The notes below the pieces were generated by a model that ran no database searches, had not been told where the DNA came from, and was given only the letters and a program-made list of their open reading frames with translations. This document shows, in pieces, positions 1 to 8,115 of a stretch of DNA of 64,000 nucleotides; the stretch's first letter is position 1, and each line of letters begins with the position of its first letter. Source of the DNA: a virus; the IMG/VR virus record IMGVR_UViG_3300027851_000023, positions 1 to 64,000 of that record. One strand, given 5' to 3'. A program made the translations under genes and the position numbers.

Positions 1-40
1 TGGCCAGCCAGTTCGGACCATTTGCCGAACTGGCTGGCCA
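1..40. repeat. perfect 16-bp inverted repeat
   Basis: Two perfectly complementary 16-base arms (1-16 and 25-40, each containing TGGCCAGCCAGTTCGG or its complement) flank an 8-base loop. It could fold as a strong hairpin in RNA or be a protein site. No T-run follows, so it is not a typical intrinsic terminator. It lies inside an open frame cut by the window edge. Confidence 0.7.
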
Positions 41-141
41 ATCTTCGTCAGGAACTGGCGGGCACCATGACTGTTCCCGATGGCATAGATATCATGGCTC
101 CAACCGACGAAATGTGGGACGCGGACACCCCCATTCGCTAG
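1..141 (+). CDS. possible 3' end of an unknown gene (partial)
   Basis: Frame 1 is open from the first base to a TAG at 139-141 (46 codons) and faces the leftward SLOG gene. No family is recognised. The perfect hairpin at 1-40 lies within it, which is unusual for coding sequence, so this may be chance. An internal ATG at 67 would give only 24 codons. Confidence 0.3.
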   Translation, partial: WPASSDHLPNWLANLRQELAGTMTVPDGIDIMAPTDEMWDADTPIR

Positions 142-142
142 G

Positions 143-652
143 TTAGCCCAGCAGATCCCGCACGTCTTCGGGCAAAGTCCATCGGGGCCACAGGTTGTCG
201 AACGGCACGCCCTTCTTCCGGGCGTAATGGATGCAGTTGAACGTGCCGCCCCAGGAGCCATCCCACAGCGCGACCATCTTCGTCGCCCGGTCGACCATCC
301 ACTCATTCCGCGCCTGCATGGCGACGTTGACCTCGTGGCTCGTGCCGTATTGCAGTTCGGAGATGCTCTCGACCCGCTGAGCGCATTCCAGCAGCCGGGC
401 GTATCGGTGCCGGGCTTCGGCGGGCCAGCGGCCGTCCTGACCCTCGAACGGGATCGCCGCGATGAAGGGAATCCGTAGTGCCACAGCTGCGCCGGCAACC
501 GCCTGGTCCCAACCCAGCGCCATACCGACGATCACGTTTCGCGGTTGCTCGCGAGACAGATATTCAGTCGCCAGTCCGCCCAGGGCCAATCGGGTCTTCT
601 GATCGTGGGCGCCTAGCTTTTCGAGGCGGTGTCCGGTAGCGGCGATGATCAT
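143..652 (-). CDS. SLOG-family protein (DUF1273/YpsA-like)
   Basis: 169 residues. The N-terminal strand followed by ATGHR, the GMALGWDQ segment and the WDGSWGGT loop fit the Rossmann-like SLOG fold, thought to bind nucleotides or nucleotide-derived ligands. I chose the ATG at 652, which overlaps the upstream methyltransferase stop as ATGA and has a GGTGGA ribosome site; a TTG at 667 is the alternative. The protein ends EDVRDLLG, one of the acidic-leucine tails shared across this phage. The exact ligand is unknown. Confidence 0.75.
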   Translation of the reverse strand: MIIAATGHRLEKLGAHDQKTRLALGGLATEYLSREQPRNVIVGMALGWDQAVAGAAVALRIPFIAAIPFEGQDGRWPAEARHRYARLLECAQRVESISELQYGTSHEVNVAMQARNEWMVDRATKMVALWDGSWGGTFNCIHYARKKGVPFDNLWPRWTLPEDVRDLLG

Positions 653-1524
653 TCCACCATCGCCCAAAGGAGCAGGGTTTCATCGAGGCGCATTTCGATC
701 ACCGGGCGCGACGGGTTCGAGGCGAGCCAGTTGGCAATCCGAGAACCGACCCAGCGGGCATGATCCACGGCCCAGGAGTTGCCGAGTTGCTTGTACTGGG
801 GTCCATCCGCCGCAATCTTCCCTCTGATCGGCACAGCGCACCAGTCGTCGGGGAAACCTTGCAGGCGGTGGCACTCGATCGGCATCAGGCGGCGGACAGC
901 CATGGTGGTTTGCAGGCAGGCGTTCTCCTGACCGAAGTTGCGTCCCAGCGCGAAGGCGATATCGGACACACAGGGGTCTTGGGTTCCGTGGACAACAATC
1001 GGTTGGCCGCGCCCGGTCCCGTCTTCACTCGCGTCGAAACCCTCAGCCTTCAAGGTATGCGTCACGGGTTCCGTGACGCATATGGCCAGTTGGCCCCCTG
1101 CATTGGCATGAGAACCGCTATGGCCCATCGCACGCATCGTCGGGGCAATGTCCTCGACGGCGTCCGCGCCATAGTCCTCGCATGAGAAGGCGATGGCGTG
1201 CTGCTTTCCTGATTGGAGCGTGAACATCGGATCGCCGGGTTGCCCCACCCCCATACCTGCTCGCAGGTCGGTCGTGCTGGTGCCCGTTCGGGCACCAGCC
1301 TCCAAGATCGGTATCGGTGCCAGGACATACGGATCGCTCCCGCCGCCTTTCGCCGCCCGCAATGCGTAGGCCGCGTCGCCGCCGAGTTCTGCCGTCGCCC
1401 CACCATCTCGGCCGCGCAGTGCAACCGACTGGACGACAAGATGCGAATGACCGTGGTTGGCATCTTGGCCTGAACAGCCCTGCAGCCGCGAAAAACTGGC
1501 GTCGAGGGTAGAGACGATTGTCAT
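649..1524 (-). CDS. cytosine-5 DNA methyltransferase, C-terminal part (target recognition plus motifs IX-X)
   Basis: 291 residues. It carries the part of a phage Dcm-type methyltransferase normally found after motif VIII: a variable recognition region, motif IX (RRLMPIECHRLQGFPDDW) and motif X (QLGNSWAV). The catalytic half is a separate open frame (1735-2709). The start ATG at 1524 overlaps the preceding frame's stop as ATGA but has no good ribosome site. It is in the same frame as the N-terminal part, with two other frames in between. Either this is the beta half of a split enzyme, as in M.AquI, or the gene is broken by frameshifts. Confidence 0.6.
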   Translation of the reverse strand: MTIVSTLDASFSRLQGCSGQDANHGHSHLVVQSVALRGRDGGATAELGGDAAYALRAAKGGGSDPYVLAPIPILEAGARTGTSTTDLRAGMGVGQPGDPMFTLQSGKQHAIAFSCEDYGADAVEDIAPTMRAMGHSGSHANAGGQLAICVTEPVTHTLKAEGFDASEDGTGRGQPIVVHGTQDPCVSDIAFALGRNFGQENACLQTTMAVRRLMPIECHRLQGFPDDWCAVPIRGKIAADGPQYKQLGNSWAVDHARWVGSRIANWLASNPSRPVIEMRLDETLLLWAMVE

Positions 1525-1769
1525 TGGATCGGGCTCAGGACGAAGGTCTCGCTCTCGAAATCAAGGCGACCGTGCGGCCCGCCGTGGGCGTTGACCGCAG
1601 TAGCGACGACGATGGCCCCGGACTGGTTATTGCCGCCGAAAGCCATCACGACTTCACCGGCTGCAGAACCGCCGGAAAGCGGTTCTTCTCGGGCATGGTC
1701 TGGCCCTTGTAGAGAACCGCGTCGAGGGTCTGGCTCACAGGCGAACCGTCCCACCATGTCGGCGGGCAT
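1521..1769 (-). pseudogene. frame-shifted middle segment of the cytosine-5 methyltransferase
   Basis: Two frames here each hold family-like sequence. About 1640-1765 in one frame reads WWDGSPVSQTLDAVLYKGQ and then stops. About 1521-1645 in the next frame reads MAFGGNNQSGAIVVATA and later DFESETFV. Phage Dcm proteins normally carry both stretches in one continuous chain. The intact reading therefore steps through three frames between the N-terminal and C-terminal pieces, consistent with three single-base losses of the same sign. Confidence 0.6.
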
Positions 1770-2709
1770 AGGTGTGTGTGTCGATCAGATCAGCAAGATC
1801 GTCTATCCGAGCAGTTCGTCCAGGTCCGTCTCGTTCGCAGGCGACCACGGGGTCTTGTCCTCGGGGGTCTCCGCATCGCTCGACTCCGCGACCGCTGCTT
1901 GTAAGGCACGGAGCAACGGGATGGGTAACGCCTTCCCCCGCTTCTCGGCTCGGCGGAGAATCCCGGCGCACGCCTTCGAACTCAAAAAGTATTGCGGCGG
2001 GATCGAACCCCTCACGAGCACTTGCGATAACGACGACACGACGGCGTCGTTGGGCCAAGCCGAAATATTGGGCGTCTCCGACTCGCCACGCGACTGCTCT
2101 TTCGGGTCCAAGCACAACACCAGCGTCCGCCCACCGACCCCTTGGCGGTTCGAGCGGCACGTCTTCGCCGGCAAGAGCGCCAAGGAAGCAACCGAAGGCG
2201 TTATCCTTGGATGTGAGAACGCCCGGCACGTTCTCCCAGTAGACGATGCAGGGGTCGTCGCCATGCTCGGCGCGTCGTTGGTCGATGGCATCAGCGAGAT
2301 CCACAAATGAGAGAGTGAGTTGGCCACGGGCATCGCTCAGACCCTCGCGGCGACCGGCGACCGAGAATGCCTGACACGGCGTTCCGCCGCATAGCATCTC
2401 AGGTGCCTCGGCCAGTCCGGCGCGCACCATGGCCGGCAGGACGGTGAAATCGCCGTAGTTGTTGATGCGATTGCCCCACTCGAGACGAGCGGCAGCCCTG
2501 ATGGCGGCACGCCGCTCCTTGCGCACCTTTTCGTCGATGCCGACCTCATCAGGATCAAGAGGATGCAGTGGTGCAGTAGCCCCCAGCCGATAGGCAAGCA
2601 CCTGCGAGGCCGCGACGTCGACCTCGGCAAGCCATGCAGCTTCCCACCCCAGGTCGTACCACGCGACAGAGGCGGCCTCGATACCTGAGCAAATTGACCC
2701 AAAACGCAA
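1735..2709 (-). CDS. cytosine-5 DNA methyltransferase, N-terminal catalytic part
   Basis: 324 residues from a TTG start at 2709. It contains motif I (FGSICSGIEA), motif IV with the catalytic cysteine (CGGTPCQAFS), motif VI (ENVPG) and motif VIII (QRRRRVVVIA), so S-adenosylmethionine binding and cytosine attack are present. Recognition and motifs IX-X are missing and lie in downstream frames. The last part reads IDDLADLID, like the shared acidic-leucine tail, then 12 further residues. It could be the alpha subunit of a split enzyme or a truncated remnant. The regulatory motif at 2757 lies about 50 bases upstream. Confidence 0.65.
   Translation of the reverse strand: MRFGSICSGIEAASVAWYDLGWEAAWLAEVDVAASQVLAYRLGATAPLHPLDPDEVGIDEKVRKERRAAIRAAARLEWGNRINNYGDFTVLPAMVRAGLAEAPEMLCGGTPCQAFSVAGRREGLSDARGQLTLSFVDLADAIDQRRAEHGDDPCIVYWENVPGVLTSKDNAFGCFLGALAGEDVPLEPPRGRWADAGVVLGPERAVAWRVGDAQYFGLAQRRRRVVVIASAREGFDPAAILFEFEGVRRDSPPSREAGEGVTHPVAPCLTSSGRGVERCGDPRGQDPVVACERDGPGRTARIDDLADLIDTHTYARRHGGTVRL
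1803..2333 (-). other. overlapping alternative-frame ORF within the methyltransferase, ending in DLDELLG
   Basis: A 176-codon frame overlaps the catalytic methyltransferase ORF. Only its last ~80 residues look protein-like: SSLSQVLVRGSIPPQYFLSS, KACAGILRRAEKRGKALP and a tail ending NETDLDELLG. Sequences resembling KACAGILRRAEKRGKALP are, from memory, commonly annotated in phages at this position in the frame alternative to the methyltransferase. The tail matches this phage's shared terminal motif, suggesting the frame is translated, by its own start or by frameshifting. The upstream part looks like shadow sequence. Confidence 0.4.
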
Positions 2710-2756
2710 GTTGGCGATCTCCGGTGTGAACGGAGACCCTACGCACGTTCGGTGGG

Positions 2757-2777
2757 ACTTTCAACCCGAATGTGATA
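2757..2777. promoter_or_regulatory. dispersed TTTCA/GTGA regulatory motif
   Basis: ACTTTCAACCCGAATGTGAT lies between the repressor stop and the methyltransferase start. It differs at only a few bases from the copy at 11022-11040. Both sit upstream of leftward genes. Confidence 0.5.
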
Positions 2778-2786
2778 GCCGAAGCC

Positions 2787-3503
2787 TTACAGGCGCTCGG
2801 TGAATGTCGTGATCGGCCGCAGATCCTTGGATGCGGCGACCTCGGTGAAACCGCCCTTGCGCTTCCCGTTCGACAGGGCCTCAGCATCGATCTCGAACAT
2901 GCTGACGGCCAGGTCGCCGGTTCTCACCACGCCGATGACGAACGTATCCCCTGCACCATGGGGCACCGCGAAATGCCCATCCCTCTCCAGGGCGACGTGG
3001 AAGGCATACTGCGCGCCGCGGATGATCGCGTAGATGTCGATATGCTCACGGGCGGCCCTCTTGTCGCCCCGCTCAGGGAAAGCCGGGTTCCCGCCGCACA
3101 TCTGAACGAAGCCTGCGACCACATTGACCACGCCGTCCGCTTCGGCATTCCTGAGTTTCTGCTGGCGCGCGTCGATCTCGGGCGCGCGGCCCAGCGATAG
3201 CCATGCCTCGTCGACCTGCAGAATGATCGCAAGGGCCTTCATGGTTCCGTGCCGCGGGAGGCCCTGTCCGGCGAACCATTTGCGCACGGTCTCGGGCGTG
3301 GACTTGACTCCGTGCTTCTCGAGTTCAGTGACGAACCACTTCAAGCGACCGAAGTTCGGCGGCGGAACATGCGGATTGCCGTCCGTCGCGGTCTGGAATC
3401 GCTTCGCGAAATCCTTGTGCGGATATGCCGTGGCCCGCTTGGGAGGGGCTGCTGGCTCGACGACCGCTGGGGAGGCGGTCGGCTTTCTGAATGGGGATTT
3501 CAT
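2787..3503 (-). CDS. CI/Cro-type phage repressor-like protein
   Basis: 238 residues. A proline-rich N-terminus (about 1-30) is followed by a helix-turn-helix region at about 55-105 (TPETVRKWFAGQGLPRHGT, then a second helix and DEAWLSLG), typical of XRE/CI repressors. The C-terminal half (about 120-238) resembles the dimerisation or regulatory part of such proteins but shows no clear LexA-type Ser-Lys protease motif. The promoter region at 3525-3562 holds the densest cluster of the phage's inverted-repeat motif, so self-regulation is likely. It probably controls lysogeny. Confidence 0.7.
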   Translation of the reverse strand: MKSPFRKPTASPAVVEPAAPPKRATAYPHKDFAKRFQTATDGNPHVPPPNFGRLKWFVTELEKHGVKSTPETVRKWFAGQGLPRHGTMKALAIILQVDEAWLSLGRAPEIDARQQKLRNAEADGVVNVVAGFVQMCGGNPAFPERGDKRAAREHIDIYAIIRGAQYAFHVALERDGHFAVPHGAGDTFVIGVVRTGDLAVSMFEIDAEALSNGKRKGGFTEVAASKDLRPITTFTERL

Positions 3504-3524
3504 TTTGGCGCTTCGCTGTGGATG

Positions 3525-3562
3525 ACTTTCACTTTTTGAATGACAAATGTCACTTTGTCAAA
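3525..3562. promoter_or_regulatory. clustered operator-like repeats upstream of the repressor
   Basis: ACTTTCAC at 3525 is followed by TGACAAATGTCA (3541-3552), an inverted repeat with a 2-base centre, and then CACTTTGTCAAA. At least three half sites of the phage-wide motif overlap here, directly upstream of the CI-like gene. Confidence 0.6.
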
Positions 3563-3580
3563 CCGATTCGCGACTGCGTC

Positions 3581-5245
3581 TCAGGAGAGGATGTCAACCA
3601 AATCGCCACCGAATGAGACCTGCACTGCTTGCATGATTCGAACTTGCTCAGCGATCTTGGGGTCCAGGTATTTCGGGAAGACCTCGTCATCAATCGTCCC
3701 CTCAGCGATGATGACGTGATTGAACACCGGATCGCGCCGGCCAGGGCGCAGCAGGCGCTTGAGGAACTGCAAATAGAGTTCGGCGTCCGACGTCAGGCCA
3801 TATTCGCACATATGGCCTGTGCCCTTCTGCAGGTTCAGCCCGTGCCCGGCCGACGCCCGGTGTGCCAGCAGCAGCCCGATCCGATCAGCGTTCCAGTCGC
3901 GAGTGACTTTCACGGCGTTCTCGGGCCGCATCAGCACGGCGTCAGGAAACGCCTTCATGATCCGCTCGGCGTCGAACTGATAAGTGTAGGCGACCAGGAG
4001 CGGCGTACCCTCAAGTCGCTCGACAAGCAGCTTCAGGGCCTCGATCTTGACGTCGTGAATCCAGACGTCGTCGCCGGCCTCGCGGTACATGGAGCCGTTC
4101 GCGAACTGCAACAGCTTGCCATGCAGGACACCGCCGTTCACGGCCTCGACGTCGTATTCTTCGGAGACCATCTGCCGCTTGAAGCGCTTGTAACGATCGA
4201 GCACGGTAGCCGGCAGTTTCACGCGGATCGGATCGACGATGTAGGGTGGCAGCTGCGGCATGTCTTCGGGGTTGAGCGAGAACATGATGTCCTTCACCCG
4301 GCCCATGACCTCCCCGAAGCTATGCGCGTGCGGGATCGTCAGATGGCGGTCGCGATCAATGTTGAACCAGCGGTTCAGGAAATGCGTCTTCGCCGCGCCC
4401 AGTCGCTCGCCCAGATCGATCAGATAGATCAGGCCCCACATATTCTGCAGGCCCTTCGGCGTCGGTGTGCCGGTCAACTGGATCGTCGCCATCATCCGCT
4501 TGCGTGCCTGTGCCATGATGCCCCACCGAGAGAGCGGAGCGGGGCCCTTCTTCGGCTGGTTCTTGTCGCCCTTCTTCCGGCGCTTGCCTGATCGGCCTTC
4601 GCGACAGTCGTCGATGACCATCACGTCATAGGGCCAGTCACGCCCCTTGCGGAAATGCGCCCAGAGCCAATCGAGCCCTTCCTTGTTGATGATGTGTATC
4701 TCGGCGTCGGTGTTCGCGAGCGCGGCGAGTTTGGCGGCCTTCGCCGCGGCAATGGCCTCGAGACGATGAGGTTCCGCGCGCTCGCCGGGAGACTTTTTCA
4801 GGTTTGCCCGAGCCTTGGTTCGCGCCGAGCCTTTCGCGGCACCCAACATGATCTCGGACTGCCGCTCCAACTCGAACTCAGCCTGATAACGAGCCAGGGC
4901 CTCGGCGTAGGCAGCGTCGCCGGCCGCATTAACATCCGGGTCGTCGTCCTCGACGCGCAGCAGCTGCATCATATGGCGCAGCTGGGTCAGGTGCTCCCAT
5001 TCGTCGGGCTCCTGCGGCCACACGGTCTGCGCGACAAGCAAGGGGGCGACGATGAGCACCTTTCGGATGACGAAGCCATTCAGCAGATCCAGGAGCGCCG
5101 TCAGGACGGTCACCGTCTTGCCCGCACCCGGCTCGAGCGCCAGCATCACACCCGGCAGGCGCTTCACATGGTCAGGATGGAAGCACTGCTTGATCTTACC
5201 CACGAAGAACCGCTGGAAGACGCGCAGATCGGCGCGGGTCAGCAT
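3581..5245 (-). CDS. SNF2/DEAD-like superfamily 2 helicase
   Basis: 554 residues. Walker A is EPGAGKT (38-44), motif III is QLTGTPTP (256-263), and motif VI-like QFLKRLLRPGRR is at about 492-504. Motif II is unusual: VMVIDDCRE (208-216), where relatives have DEAH- or DESS-type residues. A charged, probably helical insertion occupies about 105-180. It ATP-dependently remodels or translocates on DNA, probably in replication, and sits beside a VRR-NUC nuclease, a common phage pairing. It ends GGDLVDILS, a variant of the shared terminal motif. Confidence 0.8.
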   Translation of the reverse strand: MLTRADLRVFQRFFVGKIKQCFHPDHVKRLPGVMLALEPGAGKTVTVLTALLDLLNGFVIRKVLIVAPLLVAQTVWPQEPDEWEHLTQLRHMMQLLRVEDDDPDVNAAGDAAYAEALARYQAEFELERQSEIMLGAAKGSARTKARANLKKSPGERAEPHRLEAIAAAKAAKLAALANTDAEIHIINKEGLDWLWAHFRKGRDWPYDVMVIDDCREGRSGKRRKKGDKNQPKKGPAPLSRWGIMAQARKRMMATIQLTGTPTPKGLQNMWGLIYLIDLGERLGAAKTHFLNRWFNIDRDRHLTIPHAHSFGEVMGRVKDIMFSLNPEDMPQLPPYIVDPIRVKLPATVLDRYKRFKRQMVSEEYDVEAVNGGVLHGKLLQFANGSMYREAGDDVWIHDVKIEALKLLVERLEGTPLLVAYTYQFDAERIMKAFPDAVLMRPENAVKVTRDWNADRIGLLLAHRASAGHGLNLQKGTGHMCEYGLTSDAELYLQFLKRLLRPGRRDPVFNHVIIAEGTIDDEVFPKYLDPKIAEQVRIMQAVQVSFGGDLVDILS

Positions 5246-5517
5246 AGCAAATCCGCGATGTCAGGATGTTCCGCCAAGGCTGCGAGAACGTCACCGTGGC
5301 AAGGCTTAGGAGCACAGAAGCATCCCAAGGTCTTTCCCCGTAGCGTAGCGATATCCGCCACGAGTTCAGGGCGATGAGCGAGATAGGTACGGTATTTCGC
5401 AATCACATCGCTTCGATCACCATCGACCCCGATGCGGAACGGATTTCCCCATTTTGACCCGCGCCCAATATAGACGTCGAACGGCGCCCGATCTTTATGA
5501 ACGACCCTAGTCAGCAT
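5239..5517 (-). CDS. DUF4326 domain protein
   Basis: 92 residues from the ATG at 5517, which overlaps the VRR-NUC stop as TGATG. YIGRGSKWGNPF, the Y-R-x-Y-L segment and CFCAPKPCHGDVLA are characteristic of DUF4326, a small cysteine-containing domain of unknown role common in phages. Longer versions of this frame would run into the nuclease gene and are shadow. It ends HPDIADLLC, matching the shared acidic-leucine tail. Confidence 0.8.
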   Translation of the reverse strand: MLTRVVHKDRAPFDVYIGRGSKWGNPFRIGVDGDRSDVIAKYRTYLAHRPELVADIATLRGKTLGCFCAPKPCHGDVLAALAEHPDIADLLC

Positions 5518-5795
5518 CAGCGGCGGGCCAGTCGATCCAGCAGCGCGATCCCGCGATCGAGGTCGTCGATCACATGGACCTTGAGCCCGGCGGCCGACAT
5601 TCGGTCCCGTTCGCGAGACTGATGCGGGCACAGTTTTCCGCCTGGGCGCTTGATCTCCATCATCACGACCTGGCCGTGGCCGTAGAAGTCGCGGTCCCGA
5701 CAGCCGCGCCGACCGGCGTAAGTCATCTTCCGGCTGAACCACCCGGTCTTGTCGCCATGCTTGACGAGGCCGTCTTCGATCATCTGTTCACGCAC
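5517..5795 (-). CDS. VRR-NUC domain nuclease
   Basis: 92 residues. GCRDRDFYG, MMEIKRPGGK and SRERDRMSAAG match the PD-(D/E)XK core of stand-alone VRR-NUC nucleases, which cut branched or flapped DNA. The start is GTG at 5795, eight bases after a GGGAGA ribosome site that is part of the leader motif at 5804-5824. It is the first gene of a unit running into DUF4326 and the helicase with overlapping starts and stops. Confidence 0.85.
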   Translation of the reverse strand: MREQMIEDGLVKHGDKTGWFSRKMTYAGRRGCRDRDFYGHGQVVMMEIKRPGGKLCPHQSRERDRMSAAGLKVHVIDDLDRGIALLDRLARR

Positions 5796-5803
5796 TGAAT
5801 GAA

Positions 5804-5824
5804 TCTCCCGATAAAAGTGAAACC
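5804..5824 (-). promoter_or_regulatory. leader motif of the nuclease-helicase unit
   Basis: Read leftward: GTTTCACTTTTATCGGGAGA, with GGGAGA also serving as ribosome site. The same layout occurs at 16023, 16741 and 17626. It touches the stop codon of the upstream polymerase gene. Confidence 0.5.
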
Positions 5825-7794
5825 TAGACCAGGGCCCATGCGATGAGGATGGGAAGGGTGTTCGCCTTGGTCATGCGGACGATCTTGGGGGGCCGGGCGA
5901 GATATCCCAGCGACATCAACATCTCCTTCGCCTCAGCGATGTAACGGTCGTAGTCGATGTCGTCGGGCAGTTGCTCAGGCAGCGTCATGCAGGGTGCCGC
6001 GCCTTCCGACTTCGGCACTTGTGGGTGCCTCCCCTTCACGTTCTGTTTGGCCTTGAGGATCGGGTCGCCGTCTGTCGACCAGTAGAACCGCACGGTCTTG
6101 CCGAGATACGAGCCGCGCCAGGTTGCCCCGCCGTCTGCTTTGATGACCGTAACGAACTGCGTGATGTCGGTGCAGCCGTAGATCGTATCGGCGAGCGGCG
6201 TGCCGTGCTTTAGCAGCGCCAGAACTGCGTCCGAGCAGATCGTCGCCGTTGGGTTCTTCATGAGCATCTTGCGCTCATCCCGGTCGCTCTTGTCGAGGTT
6301 CCAGGGGTTGCAGAAGATGCCGATGCGTTTGTGGCCACCGTTCGCTTTGATCGCGATGTAGTTGTTGACGTCGCGATTATAGACCGCAGCATATTCCGCG
6401 AACTCGAGACCGAATCCGGTCGCTTGCTCCCATTCGTCGGTAATGTTGGCCAAGTCGCTCGGCAGCAGCCGATCTTTCAGCGGACCCTCGGTGCCGACAC
6501 CATCAAACATCTCGCGGGGGCAGCGGAACAGCACACCGTCCGTATTGCCGCTGATGACTTGAACGCCGGCCGCTTCGGCGCGCTCGATCAACATCAGAAG
6601 GGTCAGTTGTCCAGTTAGGGTGACGCCGATAAGAAGATGCGGGGCGTAGAGTATTGAATATCGCGAACCAAGTTTGCCGTAGACGCCGTTCAGGGCGATC
6701 TTCATTCCCTTATCTTTGACCTTGTCGCCTGCTTTTTTGGCAGCGACCCGATCATCTTTGATCTTCTTGTAGACCGAGAGGAAATGATGACCGACGGCCT
6801 TCGGAAACAGGCCCAGTGCCATGATGATGCTCGGGTATTGTGATGTCACGTCGGCATCGATCAGGACGTAGTCCTCGTCGCTCTCGACCACGCGGCTTTT
6901 CTCAGTCGAGTGCAGGCCGCCGATGCCCATCGAATAGACCGTGCTGCCGATGGTGACCTGGATGTCCTGAAGCCAGTCCGGCGACACAGTCTTGCCGTCA
7001 GCCCCGACGATGAACTCGGCGTCCCTGATGCGCTCGAGGATGGCTTGCAGTTTCGGCATATCGAAGCGGATGAAAGACGGAACCGGATAGCGGAAAGTCG
7101 TACCCGGCTTGGTCTCGACCTTCTGAAGCCGAGCACCTGTAAGTTTTTCGACCCGCTTCTTGACGATAGTTTCGCCGATCTGGCTGTCCGACTTGGACCG
7201 GAAATCCTGATCGTACTCAGCGCCGAGAGCCACCCGCAGTTCGAGCGGTTCCTTCAGGGCATCCCAAAGATTGTGCGTCGCGTCCAGGTCGGAGTTCAGG
7301 CAGTAGTCGGCGGTCGCGTCCATCTGTTCTTCGGTCAGGATCGTCTCGGGCGGATAAACCAGATCCTGCATACGCTTGCCGTGGAGTCGTCCGTTCAGCG
7401 TCTTCAGGCTCGCGATCGCGTTCGGCTGCGGCTCGATTAGGTCGATGTGGTCGAGCCGCGGCAGTTTGATCCCAAGCAGGTCTTCGGTCTGCCAGGAGCG
7501 CACCTTGCCGTTGATGATGGCGTCGACCTTTGCCTTGACCAGGGCGCAGACACGGGTCGCGTTCTCACCGCACTTCAGCAAATGGATCGCATAGTAGACG
7601 AGCGGGACGTCGAAACCGTTGCCGTTATAGGTGACGATGCGATTGTTGCGCATGATCTTGTCGATCCGGCGCCAGTCGAGGTCCGGCGATCGGGCGCTCA
7701 GTTCGAAGCCCACGCGATATCCGTCGCGCTCGCGTTTGAAAGCGACGTAGTAGAAGTTCTTGTAAGTCTCGATGTCGCAGAAAAGGACCGACAT
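5824..7794 (-). CDS. family B-type DNA polymerase with 3'-5' exonuclease
   Basis: 656 residues. Exonuclease motifs are CDIET (Asp7, Glu9), NGNGFD (57-62) and YCLNSDLD (164-171). Polymerase motif A is DADVTSQYPS (313-322), motif B KIALNGVYGKLGS (365-377), and motif C SGNTDG (415-420), where Asn replaces the first Asp of the usual DTD; an NTDG form is seen in other phage polymerases. It is probably the phage's replicative enzyme. The start at 7794 overlaps the upstream small gene's stop (TGATG). It does not carry the acidic-leucine tail. Confidence 0.9.
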   Translation of the reverse strand: MSVLFCDIETYKNFYYVAFKRERDGYRVGFELSARSPDLDWRRIDKIMRNNRIVTYNGNGFDVPLVYYAIHLLKCGENATRVCALVKAKVDAIINGKVRSWQTEDLLGIKLPRLDHIDLIEPQPNAIASLKTLNGRLHGKRMQDLVYPPETILTEEQMDATADYCLNSDLDATHNLWDALKEPLELRVALGAEYDQDFRSKSDSQIGETIVKKRVEKLTGARLQKVETKPGTTFRYPVPSFIRFDMPKLQAILERIRDAEFIVGADGKTVSPDWLQDIQVTIGSTVYSMGIGGLHSTEKSRVVESDEDYVLIDADVTSQYPSIIMALGLFPKAVGHHFLSVYKKIKDDRVAAKKAGDKVKDKGMKIALNGVYGKLGSRYSILYAPHLLIGVTLTGQLTLLMLIERAEAAGVQVISGNTDGVLFRCPREMFDGVGTEGPLKDRLLPSDLANITDEWEQATGFGLEFAEYAAVYNRDVNNYIAIKANGGHKRIGIFCNPWNLDKSDRDERKMLMKNPTATICSDAVLALLKHGTPLADTIYGCTDITQFVTVIKADGGATWRGSYLGKTVRFYWSTDGDPILKAKQNVKGRHPQVPKSEGAAPCMTLPEQLPDDIDYDRYIAEAKEMLMSLGYLARPPKIVRMTKANTLPILIAWALV

Positions 7795-7958
7795 CAGAAC
7801 CTTTCGCCGGCCTTCTTCGGGACCAGCGGCATACCGACTTCCTCGCGACGCTTCACGAACCGTGCCAAGGCTTCAGCAGATTTGCGTGTCTGCTCAGCAC
7901 GCCACACGGGGTCGGCGGCACGGGCGGCGCAGATTTCGGGCGTGTCCTGGTCGATCAT
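7794..7958 (-). CDS. small protein of unknown function
   Basis: 54 residues from ATG 7958, preceded by GAGAAG. It is rich in Ala, Arg and Glu with one predicted helix (ARAADPVWRAEQTRKSAEAL) and a basic C-terminus. It overlaps the polymerase start and is probably co-translated with it. A longer in-frame start at 8039 lacks a ribosome site. Confidence 0.55.
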   Translation of the reverse strand: MIDQDTPEICAARAADPVWRAEQTRKSAEALARFVKRREEVGMPLVPKKAGERF

Positions 7959-8115
7959 CGTTCTTCTCGGGCGGTTAGGGTGCGAGTCGCGGACTTGTGC
8001 GAGGGAAGGACAACAGGGCTTTCGAGGCTCGCCTGCCATCGTCTAGCGTCGGGGCCCGGTATTCGTCGCGCCATGCTGATGCGCCACTACTAGCCGGCAC
8101 GACTCGCAGCCAAAC

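Noticed and set aside
1-20. left attachment site matching the right end
   Set aside because: CCAGTTCGGACCA at 8-20 and CCAGTTTGGACCA at 63772-63784 agree at 12 of 13 positions, too short to claim as attL/attR and easily chance in repeated GGTCC-rich sequence.
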